A stretch of DNA of 64,000 nt from JBQKLI01 sp012798975 (GTDB taxonomy: Bacteria > Bacillota > Clostridia > Tissierellales > Peptoniphilaceae): assembly GCF_052116305.1 (NCBI RefSeq), contig NZ_JBQKLI010000004.1:62001-126000 (forward strand), given 5' to 3'. Below the pieces are notes generated by a model, which had not been told where the DNA came from, did no database searches, and saw only the letters and a program-made list of their open reading frames with translations. The position numbers were made by a program, and so were the translations under genes. Below are positions 9,494 to 18,070 of this stretch, piece by piece (the stretch's first letter is position 1; each line of letters opens with the position of its first letter).

Positions 9494-9494
9494 G

Positions 9495-11453
9495 ATGGCT
9501 ATAGTAGATATGAGTAAATTCCATCTAATGTCCTTTGGCTATGATCGGGATCTTCTATTAAGAGATCTGCAAAGATTTGATTATGTTCATTTCGATGATC
9601 TCCAAGTAGAAGATGATGAAGCCTATGCTGCTTTGAATGAAGTTGAAGTTCCAGAAAGCATTACAGAAATCAATGAAGAACTGGCTAGAGCCAACTGGGC
9701 GATAGATACATTGTCTCCTTATAAAGTGAAGCTCGGCATGATTACAGAGATGAAACTAGGTCAAAAATCGTTGACTTTGGATCAGCTTAACAATCGAGCT
9801 CAAGAATTTGATTTCGATCATTCTTTCGAAGAACTTAAAGGAATAAGCGATCAGAAAACAGCACTGCTTCAGGAAAAAACGAATCTTGAGTCGCAGCTGG
9901 ATGAATTATCCCCATGGACAAAACTGTCCCTGCCGGTGAATGATTTATACGGTTTTGACAAGGTTAAGGCAATGACAGGCTTCATAGCAGACAAGTATGT
10001 GGCTAATTTAGAGAAAGACTTAATTGATCTAAAAGAAACATATTTGGAAAAAGTGGATTCTGTAGATGGAAATTCCTACGTGCTCCTTATTACGACAAAT
10101 GAAGAGTACGACGAACTAGCAGAGATTTTAAGAAAAAATGCATTTACGCAAACGCGTATCAATGCAAAAAGCTCTGTGAAAGACGAAATTTCTGACAATG
10201 CCATACGTCAAGAAAAAATCGATAGCGAGTTAAAGGTATTAGAAGACAAAATTGAATCAAGAGCCTATTTGCTAGAAAATTTCGAGATCTATCATGATTA
10301 TCTCGACAATAAAAAAACTCAAATAGCTGCGAGCGAAAACTTCCTTAGTACAAGCAAGGTAGATATTATAGAAGGATATGTACCGACAAAGAAAGAGGAA
10401 GAATTCAAAAACCTTTTAACAAAGGTATTAGGCGAGGACTATTATTTAGAAATAAATCCTGCAGATAGAGATGATGCTAACGTACCGATCATTTTAGAAA
10501 ATAACGCATTTGCAGAAGCTTATGAAAATACAACAGCTATGTATTCGCTGCCGAAGTACAATGAGATCGATCCTACTCCGTTGTTAGCTCCATTTTATGC
10601 ATTCTTCTCTGGAATGATGGTAGGAGATTTAGGGTATGGATTGCTTCTTTTTATTATTACATTTATCGGTTTAAAAGCCTTTAACTTAAAGAAATCCCAA
10701 AGAAATTTCTTTAAGTTTTTAATGTATATGGGATTTTTTGCCATTGTATGGGGGCTTATATACGGATCTTTCTTCGGCGGGGTAATCGAAATGCCGAAAT
10801 TGATCAATCAAGAAACAGATTCCATGACTTTGATTATTATATCTTTGATTTTTGGTGCGGTTCATATCTTCTTCGCATTGGGAATTCAAGCCTATATGGA
10901 TTTTAGAGATGGAAAACCGTTAGATGCATTATTTGATGTAGGTTTCTGGTATATGATTCTTATCGGTTTAGTTCTTATGATCGCTGCAGGTCCATTAGGA
11001 CTTCCTGCTATTGTAGGAGAGATATCAAAATGGGCAGCTATTATAGGCGCCATTGGAATTGTAGTAACTGGAGGTCGAGAAGCTCCTTCAATGGGTGGAA
11101 AAATTGCCGGTGGTATTTATTCTTTATACGGTGTAACTTCCTATATAGGAGACTTCGTGTCGTATCTTCGTTTGATGGCTTTAGGTCTTTCAGGCGGATT
11201 TATCGCAGTAGCGGTAAACTTAATTGTAAAAATGCTTTTCGGAGCGGGTATTGCAGGTATAGCAGGCGGAATTGTACTGTTTGTAGCGATGCAAGCCTTC
11301 AATATGTTCTTAAGTTATCTGTCTGCTTATGTTCATACAGCACGTTTAACTTATGTAGAAATGTTCAACAAATTTTATGAAGGTGGCGGAAAGCCATTTA
11401 GAAAAATGATTAAAGAATCGAAATTCTTTAACATAATCAATGAAAATGAGTAG
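9495..11453 (+). CDS. ntpI: V/A-type ATPase subunit I (membrane stator, a-subunit)
   Basis: 652 residues. The N-terminal half is cytoplasmic with coiled-coil segments (QEKTNLESQLDEL). The C-terminal half from about residue 355 holds the membrane helices, including GDLGYGLLLF and the SYLRLMALGLSGGFIA helix with the essential Arg that faces the rotor ring. With the K ring it forms the ion path. The ATG lies one base after the previous stop. Family length is 600-680. Confidence 0.95.
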   Translation: MAIVDMSKFHLMSFGYDRDLLLRDLQRFDYVHFDDLQVEDDEAYAALNEVEVPESITEINEELARANWAIDTLSPYKVKLGMITEMKLGQKSLTLDQLNNRAQEFDFDHSFEELKGISDQKTALLQEKTNLESQLDELSPWTKLSLPVNDLYGFDKVKAMTGFIADKYVANLEKDLIDLKETYLEKVDSVDGNSYVLLITTNEEYDELAEILRKNAFTQTRINAKSSVKDEISDNAIRQEKIDSELKVLEDKIESRAYLLENFEIYHDYLDNKKTQIAASENFLSTSKVDIIEGYVPTKKEEEFKNLLTKVLGEDYYLEINPADRDDANVPIILENNAFAEAYENTTAMYSLPKYNEIDPTPLLAPFYAFFSGMMVGDLGYGLLLFIITFIGLKAFNLKKSQRNFFKFLMYMGFFAIVWGLIYGSFFGGVIEMPKLINQETDSMTLIIISLIFGAVHIFFALGIQAYMDFRDGKPLDALFDVGFWYMILIGLVLMIAAGPLGLPAIVGEISKWAAIIGAIGIVVTGGREAPSMGGKIAGGIYSLYGVTSYIGDFVSYLRLMALGLSGGFIAVAVNLIVKMLFGAGIAGIAGGIVLFVAMQAFNMFLSYLSAYVHTARLTYVEMFNKFYEGGGKPFRKMIKESKFFNIINENE

Positions 11454-11468
11454 GAGGATTAGTAAATA

Positions 11469-11948
11469 ATGGTAGAATTTATATTAAATTATGGTGGAGT
11501 TAGTTTAGGTGCAATTGCAGTAGCGTTATCTGTATTCTTATCAGGAACAGGTTCAGCAAAAGGTGTAGGTATTGCAGGGGAAGCAGCTGCAGGAATCGTA
11601 ATCGAAGAACCGGAAAAATTCGGTAAGTCTTTAGTACTCCAACTTCTTCCAGGTACACAGGGTCTTTATGGTTTCGTAATTGGAATTCTTATTCTTTTTG
11701 CATTAGACCCTCAAGTAAGTCTTCAAGCTGGATTCGTTTATTTAGCAGCTGGTTTAACTATGGGAATCTCTGGTTTAACTTCAGCTAAAGCCCAAGGTAG
11801 AGTATCTGTTGCAGGTATGAATATTTTAGCGAAAAACGAAGCACAACAATCAAAAGGTATCGTTTACGCAGTAATGGTTGAGATGTATGCGATCTTAGCA
11901 TTCGCTATCGCTTTCTTATTAGTGTTCACAGTAGCTCCAAACTTATAG
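11469..11948 (+). CDS. ntpK: V/A-type ATPase subunit K (rotor ring, c-subunit), predicted Na+-binding
   Basis: 159 residues forming four transmembrane helices, i.e. two fused hairpins as in E. hirae NtpK. The residues that hold Na+ there (Leu61, Thr64, Gln65, Gln110, Glu139) are found here at 60, 63, 64, 109 and 138: LLPGTQG, AKAQGR and VEMYA. Only the second hairpin keeps the carboxylate; the first has GTQ in its place, the V-type pattern. The sequence therefore predicts Na+ rather than H+ pumping. Strong AGGAGG site upstream. Confidence 0.95.
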   Translation: MVEFILNYGGVSLGAIAVALSVFLSGTGSAKGVGIAGEAAAGIVIEEPEKFGKSLVLQLLPGTQGLYGFVIGILILFALDPQVSLQAGFVYLAAGLTMGISGLTSAKAQGRVSVAGMNILAKNEAQQSKGIVYAVMVEMYAILAFAIAFLLVFTVAPNL

Positions 11949-11966
11949 GAATAAGGAGTTGTAAAA

Positions 11967-12521
11967 ATGTCAAACTTAGATAATATAATCCAAAAGATTC
12001 AGGAAGATGCCAAAGCGCAAGAATCTGCAATCTTAAAGGATGCAGAAGATAAGAAAGACGTTTTTCAAAATCAACGAATCGCAGACGCTAATAATATTTC
12101 AAGAGAATTAAGACAAAGAACGGATAGAGAAGTAGGCGCTATTAGAGATAATGTTGTTTCATCAGCAGAGTTAAAAGCGAGAGATCGAAGACTTGCTGCG
12201 AAACAAATCGTAGTAGATCGAGTGATCGAAAGTGTGAAAGAAAAGCTTAAAAATCTGGATGATCAGACGTATCTTGCCTATCTTAAAAAATCCCTTAGCG
12301 ACATGGATATTCCAGCGGGTAGTACATTAATCGTGCCTCAAAATAAGAGAGCAGCTGTAGAAAAAGCAGGTTTGGGTTATCAGTTATCTGATGAAAATAT
12401 CCAAAGCGGTTTTGCAGTAGACAATGGAAATGTTCGATTAAATAATGATTTTGAAAGTCTTATAGAATTTCAAAAGGATGATTTGGAAACGGAAATTGTT
12501 GAGAAGCTATTTCAGAAATAG
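11967..12521 (+). CDS. ntpE: V/A-type ATPase subunit E (peripheral stalk)
   Basis: 184 residues: a long charged helix in the first 90 (QEDAKAQESAILKDAEDKK) and a compact C-terminal domain that caps the catalytic head. Pairs with the G/H subunit. AAGGAG site before the ATG. Position between K and C matches ntp operons. Confidence 0.92.
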   Translation: MSNLDNIIQKIQEDAKAQESAILKDAEDKKDVFQNQRIADANNISRELRQRTDREVGAIRDNVVSSAELKARDRRLAAKQIVVDRVIESVKEKLKNLDDQTYLAYLKKSLSDMDIPAGSTLIVPQNKRAAVEKAGLGYQLSDENIQSGFAVDNGNVRLNNDFESLIEFQKDDLETEIVEKLFQK

Positions 12522-12534
12522 GAGGAGTGAATAA

Positions 12535-13536
12535 ATGGATAGAGAATTATTTATCCAAAGCTCAACTAGAACTAGAGTGCTGGAAAAAAAGCTTCTTGAT
12601 AAAATTCAAATGCAAAGGTTAATAGAAGCAAATGATGTTGACGAGTTGATACGTTTACTTAACGACAGTCAATATCAGCCTTTCATCAATAAACTAGAAA
12701 GACCTGAAGATTATACACAAGCTTTAGCCGGAGAACAACAGCGTTTCTTTACTGAAATGTATGGAGTTTCTCCTAGAAGAGAAGTGGTTGATTTAGTTAC
12801 ATTAAAGTATCTGTATCATAATCTTAAGGTGATTTTAAAAGAGAAGATTACAGGCGAAGATTATTCCCGTATGTATATAAATATCGGGGGTGTAGATATG
12901 AATAAATTGAAAGCTGATTTTGAAGCTGGAAATACACCTTTAGAAAATCAACGCCAATATGAAGATTTAAACTATGTATATACTCAATATGAGAATATGA
13001 AAGATCCGCAAATGATCGATATTCTTTTAGACAGAGCTTATTTTGAAGAATTAAAAGTCAAGGCAGAAGCTTTGGACAGCGAATTCTTCACTCAGTATGT
13101 AGAGGATTTGATCGATTTAACAAATATAAAAACTCTTCTTCGTTGTCAAAAACAAGACAAAGATCCTTCCTTCTTGAACAAAGTAATTATTCCAGGCGGA
13201 AGCATCGATAAATCGAAATATGAAGAGTATCTGCATACAAAAGTTGAATCAAACAGTAATCTTTTCAAAAGTGCAAGGATTTATTATTATGCTTCTCAAG
13301 GAATTGCAGAATTTGAAAAAACCGGCAGCTTAGCAGGTTTTGAAAAAATGATGGATGATTACTTGATGTACATTACAAGCGAAGCAAAAAGAGTAACCTA
13401 TGGACCGGAAGTGATATTTGCTTATTTGCAGACGAAGGAAACAGAGATTAAAAACCTAGGCATTATCTTCGTTGCGAAATTAAACGGGTTATCACCGGAA
13501 TTCATTAGAGAAAGGTTGCGTGATAATAATGTATAA
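12535..13536 (+). CDS. ntpC: V/A-type ATPase subunit C (d-subunit, links rotor ring and central stalk)
   Basis: 333 residues, close to E. hirae NtpC. All-helical, with the family features of an N-terminal TRTRVLEKKLL helix and a repeated three-lobe fold (DLIDLTNIKTLLRC is the typical lobe motif). Its stop lies inside the start of the next gene, implying coupling. Confidence 0.93.
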   Translation: MDRELFIQSSTRTRVLEKKLLDKIQMQRLIEANDVDELIRLLNDSQYQPFINKLERPEDYTQALAGEQQRFFTEMYGVSPRREVVDLVTLKYLYHNLKVILKEKITGEDYSRMYINIGGVDMNKLKADFEAGNTPLENQRQYEDLNYVYTQYENMKDPQMIDILLDRAYFEELKVKAEALDSEFFTQYVEDLIDLTNIKTLLRCQKQDKDPSFLNKVIIPGGSIDKSKYEEYLHTKVESNSNLFKSARIYYYASQGIAEFEKTGSLAGFEKMMDDYLMYITSEAKRVTYGPEVIFAYLQTKETEIKNLGIIFVAKLNGLSPEFIRERLRDNNV

Positions 13537-13840
13537 TGTTGCAGTAATTGGTGATAAGGATTCAGTACTGGCGTTTAGAGCGTTAGGTATCGAAGTTTTT
13601 ACCGCCTATGGAGCGGAAGAAACAAGAGCTACATTAGATAAAATCGCAAAAGAAGGTTATGGAGTTATTTTTATTACAGAGCAGTTGGCAAATTTAATTC
13701 CAGAAACCATTAGTAGATATAATAGTGTTGTTATCCCTGCAGTTATATTAATTCCATCCAATCAAGGTACTTTGAATATTGGAATGGATAATATCAACAA
13801 GAATGTTGAAAAGGCAGTTGGATCAAATATTTTAGAATAA
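13529..13840 (+). CDS. ntpG: V/A-type ATPase subunit F (central stalk)
   Basis: About 103 residues. MYNVAVIGDKDSVLAFRALG is the classic N-terminus of this Rossmann-like subunit, and it favours the ATG at 13529 over the in-frame GTG at 13520. Overlaps the end of ntpC by 8 bases. Works with subunit D in the rotating shaft. Confidence 0.93.
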   Translation: MYNVAVIGDKDSVLAFRALGIEVFTAYGAEETRATLDKIAKEGYGVIFITEQLANLIPETISRYNSVVIPAVILIPSNQGTLNIGMDNINKNVEKAVGSNILE

Positions 13841-13855
13841 AGGAGCGAGCTTATA

Positions 13856-15625
13856 TTGAAATCAGGAAAAGTTATAAAAGTATCCGGACCTTTGGTAGTT
13901 GCCTCAGGAATGGAAAAAGCAAACGTATATGACGTTGTTGAAGTTTCAGAAGATAAGCTCATCGGCGAAATTATAGAGATGAGAGGTGACCAAGCCTCCA
14001 TTCAGGTTTATGAAGAAACAACAGGAATTGGGCCTGGAGATTCAGTTTATACGACTGGATCACCCTTGTCGATTGAGCTGGGACCTGGCATCATTGAGCA
14101 AATGTTCGATGGTATTCAAAGACCTCTTACTGCCTTACAAGACAAAGCAGGAGATTTCTTAACAAGGGGAGTTGTAGTACCTTCTCTTGACAGAGAGAAA
14201 ATTTGGGATTTTAAACCAGTAGCCAATGTAGGAGACGAAGTTGGCCCTGGGGATACGTTGGGAACAGTTCAAGAAACACCTGTAGTCCTTCATAGAATTA
14301 TGGTTCCAAATGGAATTTCTGGAACAATTAAAAGTATAGAAGCCGGTGACTTTGTAGTAACAGATATCGTTGCAGTGATTGAAACTGCTGAAGGAGACAA
14401 AGAAATCTCCATGATGCAGAAATGGCCTGTACGTATCGGTAGACCTTATAAAGAAAAACTAGACCCTGTAACACCGCTTATTACAGGACAAAGAGTTATA
14501 GATACATTCTTCCCCTTAGTAAAAGGCGGGGCGGCTGCAATTCCTGGACCATTCGGTTCTGGTAAAACTGTAGTTCAGCATCAGCTTGCTAAATGGGCAG
14601 ATGCGCAAATCGTAGTCTATGTAGGCTGCGGCGAGCGTGGAAACGAAATGACAGACGTATTGAACGAGTTCCCTGAACTAGAAGATCCTCAAACTGGCGA
14701 GACTCTAATGAAGAGAACAGTTCTTATAGCAAATACATCCAACATGCCGGTAGCAGCTCGTGAGGCCTCTATTTATACAGGAATTACGATTGCTGAATAT
14801 TACAGAGATATGGGATATTCTGTAGCGATGATGGCGGATTCTACATCCAGATGGGCAGAGGCTCTTCGTGAGATGTCGGGACGTTTGGAAGAGATGCCAG
14901 GGGACGAAGGTTACCCAGCTTATCTATCTTCTAGAATCGCTGAATTCTATGAGCGTGCCGGGAAAGTTATTTGTAATGGTAAAGATGCTCGTGAAGGAGC
15001 TCTTAGTGCAATTGGTGCTGTATCCCCTCCAGGGGGAGATATCTCCGAGCCGGTATCTCAGTCTACACTTCGTATCGTAAAAGTATTCTGGGGACTTGAC
15101 CATGCTTTATCTCATAGAAGACATTTCCCTGCGATCAACTGGTTAAACTCTTATTCCTTATATCAAACAAAAGTAGACCGATATATGGATAGCGAAGTTG
15201 CTTCTGATTTCTCAGAAAACAGAATTCGCGCTATGGGTTATCTTCAAGAAGAGTCAAGCTTAGAAGAGATTGTACGTCTTGTAGGTAGAGATTCATTATC
15301 ACAAGAAGACCAATTAAAACTAGAAGTTACAAAGTCTATCCGTGAAGACTTCTTGCAGCAGAATGCTTTCCATGAAACAGATACATACTGTTCATTAGAA
15401 AAGCAGTCTAAAATGCTGAGAGCTATTTTGGAATTCTACGATAGCGGACTTGTTGCTCTTGAAAAGGGTGCATATATATCTGAAATTGAAGATATGCCTA
15501 TTCGCGAAAAGATCGCCAGAGCAAAAAATGTTCCAGAAGACGACTTATCTTCCTTAGATCAATTGGTTGAAGATATTAAAGGAGCAATGAATGATCTTGT
15601 AAAGGTAGGTGAGGCGAATGCTTAA
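13856..15625 (+). CDS. ntpA: V/A-type ATPase catalytic subunit A
   Basis: 589 residues, standard length. N-terminal beta-barrel, the non-homologous bulge region (residues about 110-190), then the ATPase core with P-loop GPFGSGKT near 235 and the following GCGERGNE containing the catalytic Glu. The start is TTG at 13856 with an AGGAGCGAG site 5-12 bases upstream; no ATG fits. This subunit hydrolyses or makes ATP in alternation with B. The end overlaps ntpB. Confidence 0.97.
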   Translation: MKSGKVIKVSGPLVVASGMEKANVYDVVEVSEDKLIGEIIEMRGDQASIQVYEETTGIGPGDSVYTTGSPLSIELGPGIIEQMFDGIQRPLTALQDKAGDFLTRGVVVPSLDREKIWDFKPVANVGDEVGPGDTLGTVQETPVVLHRIMVPNGISGTIKSIEAGDFVVTDIVAVIETAEGDKEISMMQKWPVRIGRPYKEKLDPVTPLITGQRVIDTFFPLVKGGAAAIPGPFGSGKTVVQHQLAKWADAQIVVYVGCGERGNEMTDVLNEFPELEDPQTGETLMKRTVLIANTSNMPVAAREASIYTGITIAEYYRDMGYSVAMMADSTSRWAEALREMSGRLEEMPGDEGYPAYLSSRIAEFYERAGKVICNGKDAREGALSAIGAVSPPGGDISEPVSQSTLRIVKVFWGLDHALSHRRHFPAINWLNSYSLYQTKVDRYMDSEVASDFSENRIRAMGYLQEESSLEEIVRLVGRDSLSQEDQLKLEVTKSIREDFLQQNAFHETDTYCSLEKQSKMLRAILEFYDSGLVALEKGAYISEIEDMPIREKIARAKNVPEDDLSSLDQLVEDIKGAMNDLVKVGEANA

Positions 15626-17006
15626 GGAATATAGAAGTGTTTCTGAAGTAGTTGGACCTTTGATGACTGTTGAAGGAGTTGAAGGTGTTAAATACGAAGA
15701 ATTAGTAGATATAGAATTACAAACCGGAGAAAAACGTCGGGGAAGAGTTATCGAAATCGACGGTTCTAAAGCTATGGTTCAGGTATTCGAGGGAACATCC
15801 GGAATCAACTTGGAAAGCACAAGTGTTAGATTCCTAGGAAAGCCTCTTCAAATTGGAGTATCTGAAGATATGATCGGAAGGGTATTCGATGGTTTAGGAA
15901 ATCCTATCGATGACGGCCCTAAGATTATTCCAGAAGCCAAACTAGATATCAATGGCGAGCCGATAAACCCTGTATCTAGAGATTATCCAAACGAGTTTAT
16001 TCAAACGGGAATTTCTACAATCGATGGTTTGAACACCCTTGTTAGGGGACAAAAGCTTCCGATCTTCTCAGGATCAGGACTTCCTCATAACAACGTAGCT
16101 GCCCAAATCGCCCGTCAAGCAGGCGTTCTTGGAAAAGACGACAAATTTGCCGTAGTTTTCGCTGCGATGGGAATTACTTTCGAAGAGGCACAATACTTTA
16201 TTGACGACTTCAACGAAACTGGAGCTATCGATAGAGCGGTATTGTTTATGAACCTTGCAGACGATCCTGCAATCGAAAGACTTTCTACACCAGGGATGGC
16301 ACTTACATGTGCAGAGTTCTTGGCTTTTGAAAAAGGAATGCACGTTCTTGTAATCATGACAGACATGACAAACTATGCTGAGGCCCTTCGTGAAGTATCT
16401 GCTGCACGTAAAGAAGTTCCTGGACGTAGAGGATATCCTGGATATCTATATACAGACCTTGCTACTATTTATGAAAGAGCGGGACGTATTATTGGAAGAG
16501 AAGGATCTATTACTCAAATTCCGATTCTTACCATGCCAGAGGACGATATCACACATCCAATCCCTGACTTGACAGGCTATATAACAGAGGGACAGATTAT
16601 TCTATCTAGAGATCTTTATAAAAAAGGATATGCGCCTCCAGTAAATGTATTGCCTTCATTATCTCGACTTAAAGATAAGGGTATCGGAGACGGCAAAACA
16701 CGTGAAGACCATGCGGATACAATGAACCAGTTGTATGCAGCATATGCACAAGGTCTGGAAGCCAAAGAATTGTCTGTAATCCTTGGGGAGTCAGCGTTAT
16801 CGAATGCGGATAAAGCTTTCGCAAAATTTGCAGAAGCTTTTGACGAACAGTATGTTAACCAAGGTTATTATACAAATAGAAGCATTATCGATACATTGGA
16901 TCTAGGATGGAAATTATTGAATATTATTCCAAGATCTGAGCTTAAGAGAATTAAAGATGCATATCTTGACAAATATCTTGGTGAAGAGAATCAAGGAGCT
17001 GAATAA
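15618..17006 (+). CDS. ntpB: V/A-type ATPase regulatory subunit B
   Basis: About 462 residues. MLKEYRSVSEVVGPLMTVEG is the usual start; GGTGAGG is its ribosome site, so the ATG at 15618 is preferred to the in-frame GTG at 15609, which lies inside that site. The P-loop position reads SGSGLPHN, lacking GKT, as is normal for the non-catalytic subunit; the SRL..(R)DHADT Arg-finger region is present. Overlaps ntpA by 8 bases. Confidence 0.97.
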   Translation: MLKEYRSVSEVVGPLMTVEGVEGVKYEELVDIELQTGEKRRGRVIEIDGSKAMVQVFEGTSGINLESTSVRFLGKPLQIGVSEDMIGRVFDGLGNPIDDGPKIIPEAKLDINGEPINPVSRDYPNEFIQTGISTIDGLNTLVRGQKLPIFSGSGLPHNNVAAQIARQAGVLGKDDKFAVVFAAMGITFEEAQYFIDDFNETGAIDRAVLFMNLADDPAIERLSTPGMALTCAEFLAFEKGMHVLVIMTDMTNYAEALREVSAARKEVPGRRGYPGYLYTDLATIYERAGRIIGREGSITQIPILTMPEDDITHPIPDLTGYITEGQIILSRDLYKKGYAPPVNVLPSLSRLKDKGIGDGKTREDHADTMNQLYAAYAQGLEAKELSVILGESALSNADKAFAKFAEAFDEQYVNQGYYTNRSIIDTLDLGWKLLNIIPRSELKRIKDAYLDKYLGEENQGAE

Positions 17007-17008
17007 GT

Positions 17009-17656
17009 ATGGCAAGGCTGAATATAAATCCTACCAGAATGGCTCTTTCGGAACTTAAGGGAAGACTGAAAACTTCAAGCAGAGGATATAAACTTCTGAA
17101 AGATAAGCAGGATGAATTGATGAGACAATTTATTGAGCTTATTCGTAAGAATAAAGAGCTTAGACTTGAAGTAGAGACTGCCTTAAGCGATTCCTTCAAG
17201 GATTTTCTACTAGCCAGTGCAATTATGAGTCCGGAAATGTTGGATGAAGCTGTTTCAGTTCCTAAACAAGGAATCTCTGTTGAAATAAGAACGGAAAACG
17301 TAATGAGCGTAAACGTTCCTAGAATGGAATTCAAAAAAGAGAGTATTGTTCCTGGAGATGTAAGCGGGGGCGTTTATCCTTACGGATATGCCCAGACGAC
17401 TTCAGATCTTGACGAAGCCATAGACGGCTTGGACAAAGTAATGGAACAGTTGCTGGAGCTTGCTCAGGTCGAAAAAGCCGCCCAATTAATGGCAGATGAG
17501 ATCGAAAAGACTCGTAGAAGAGTAAATGCATTGGAATATAGAACCATTCCGGATTTAGAAGAAACAATAAAATATATTCGTAGTAAATTAGACGAAAATG
17601 AGAGATCAACAATCACAAGACTGATGAAAGTTAAGGATATGATTTCTAAAGAATAA
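17009..17656 (+). CDS. ntpD: V/A-type ATPase subunit D (central shaft)
   Basis: 215 residues, two long helices at the ends (NINPTRMALSELKGRLK; RRRVNALEYRTIPDLEETI) forming the rotating coiled coil inside the A3B3 head. The motif VNALEYRTIP is typical of the family. Last gene of the operon, followed at once by a terminator. Confidence 0.96.
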   Translation: MARLNINPTRMALSELKGRLKTSSRGYKLLKDKQDELMRQFIELIRKNKELRLEVETALSDSFKDFLLASAIMSPEMLDEAVSVPKQGISVEIRTENVMSVNVPRMEFKKESIVPGDVSGGVYPYGYAQTTSDLDEAIDGLDKVMEQLLELAQVEKAAQLMADEIEKTRRRVNALEYRTIPDLEETIKYIRSKLDENERSTITRLMKVKDMISKE

Positions 17657-17682
17657 AAAACCAGCCGCAAGGCTGGTTTTTC
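17655..17682 (+). terminator. Terminator of the V/A-ATPase operon
   Basis: AAAACCAGCC / GGCTGGTTTT stem with a GCAA tetraloop and T run. The A-rich left arm means it could also stop transcription arriving on the minus strand from the small gene at 17703. Confidence 0.93.
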
Positions 17683-17702
17683 TATGTACTAAAAAGATTG
17701 GA

Positions 17703-17903
17703 TTATTCATCTTCTCTATAGACGGCTCCCTCAAAAACAGGACAATGATCTTCTTCCTTAAATGCGCAGCCATGTTCTGCAGCATAATCGCAATAAAAAT
17801 CAACAACTTGTTCTCCCTCTGGGTTTGAACTGTCTACGATTACTTTGATTTCCTTTTCGCAATTTAAAAGCGGACATAAGTCTTTATACATAAAATCTTT
17901 CAT
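17703..17903 (-). CDS. Small Cys-rich acidic protein, unknown function
   Basis: 66 residues with a good AGAGGTGATAAT site before the ATG. Five Cys (CPLLNC near 10-15, then single Cys near 38, 46 and 54) and many acidic residues suggest a metal- or cluster-binding mini-protein, but the spacing matches no motif I recognise. Faces the V-ATPase operon and uses the same terminator. No function assigned. Confidence 0.7.
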   Translation of the reverse strand: MKDFMYKDLCPLLNCEKEIKVIVDSSNPEGEQVVDFYCDYAAEHGCAFKEEDHCPVFEGAVYREDE

Positions 17904-17955
17904 ATTATCACCTCTTAATTAAAGATACCCCCAAAGAAGAGGATTAAACCGGATA

Positions 17956-17984
17956 TTGACACCTTAAACAATACATGGTAATAT
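17956..17984 (+). promoter_or_regulatory. Strong promoter of the candidate small RNA
   Basis: TTGACA at 17956-17961 and TAATAT at 17979-17984 with a 17 bp spacer. No gene start follows it; the next plus-strand gene begins at 19562, beyond a strong terminator. Confidence 0.7.
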
Positions 17985-17990
17985 ATAGTA

Positions 17991-18070
17991 GCTATTATGA
18001 TTATGGCTATTCATAGTATCCCCTATGAATACAAGACCCGAAGACTATATCTTCGGGTCTTATTTTTTTT
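17991..18070 (+). ncRNA. Candidate small regulatory RNA of about 80 nt
   Basis: Lies between the promoter at 17956 and a perfect 12-bp terminator hairpin (18033-18061) followed by eight T. An upstream 9-bp hairpin (18008-18031) shows a TATCCC loop whose C-rich run could pair with ribosome-binding sites. A 33-codon frame starting at 17997 has no ribosome site and runs past the terminator, so a peptide is unlikely. The T run overlaps the stop codon of the minus-strand MocR gene, so the RNA is tail-to-tail with that mRNA. Not a family I recognise. Confidence 0.6.
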
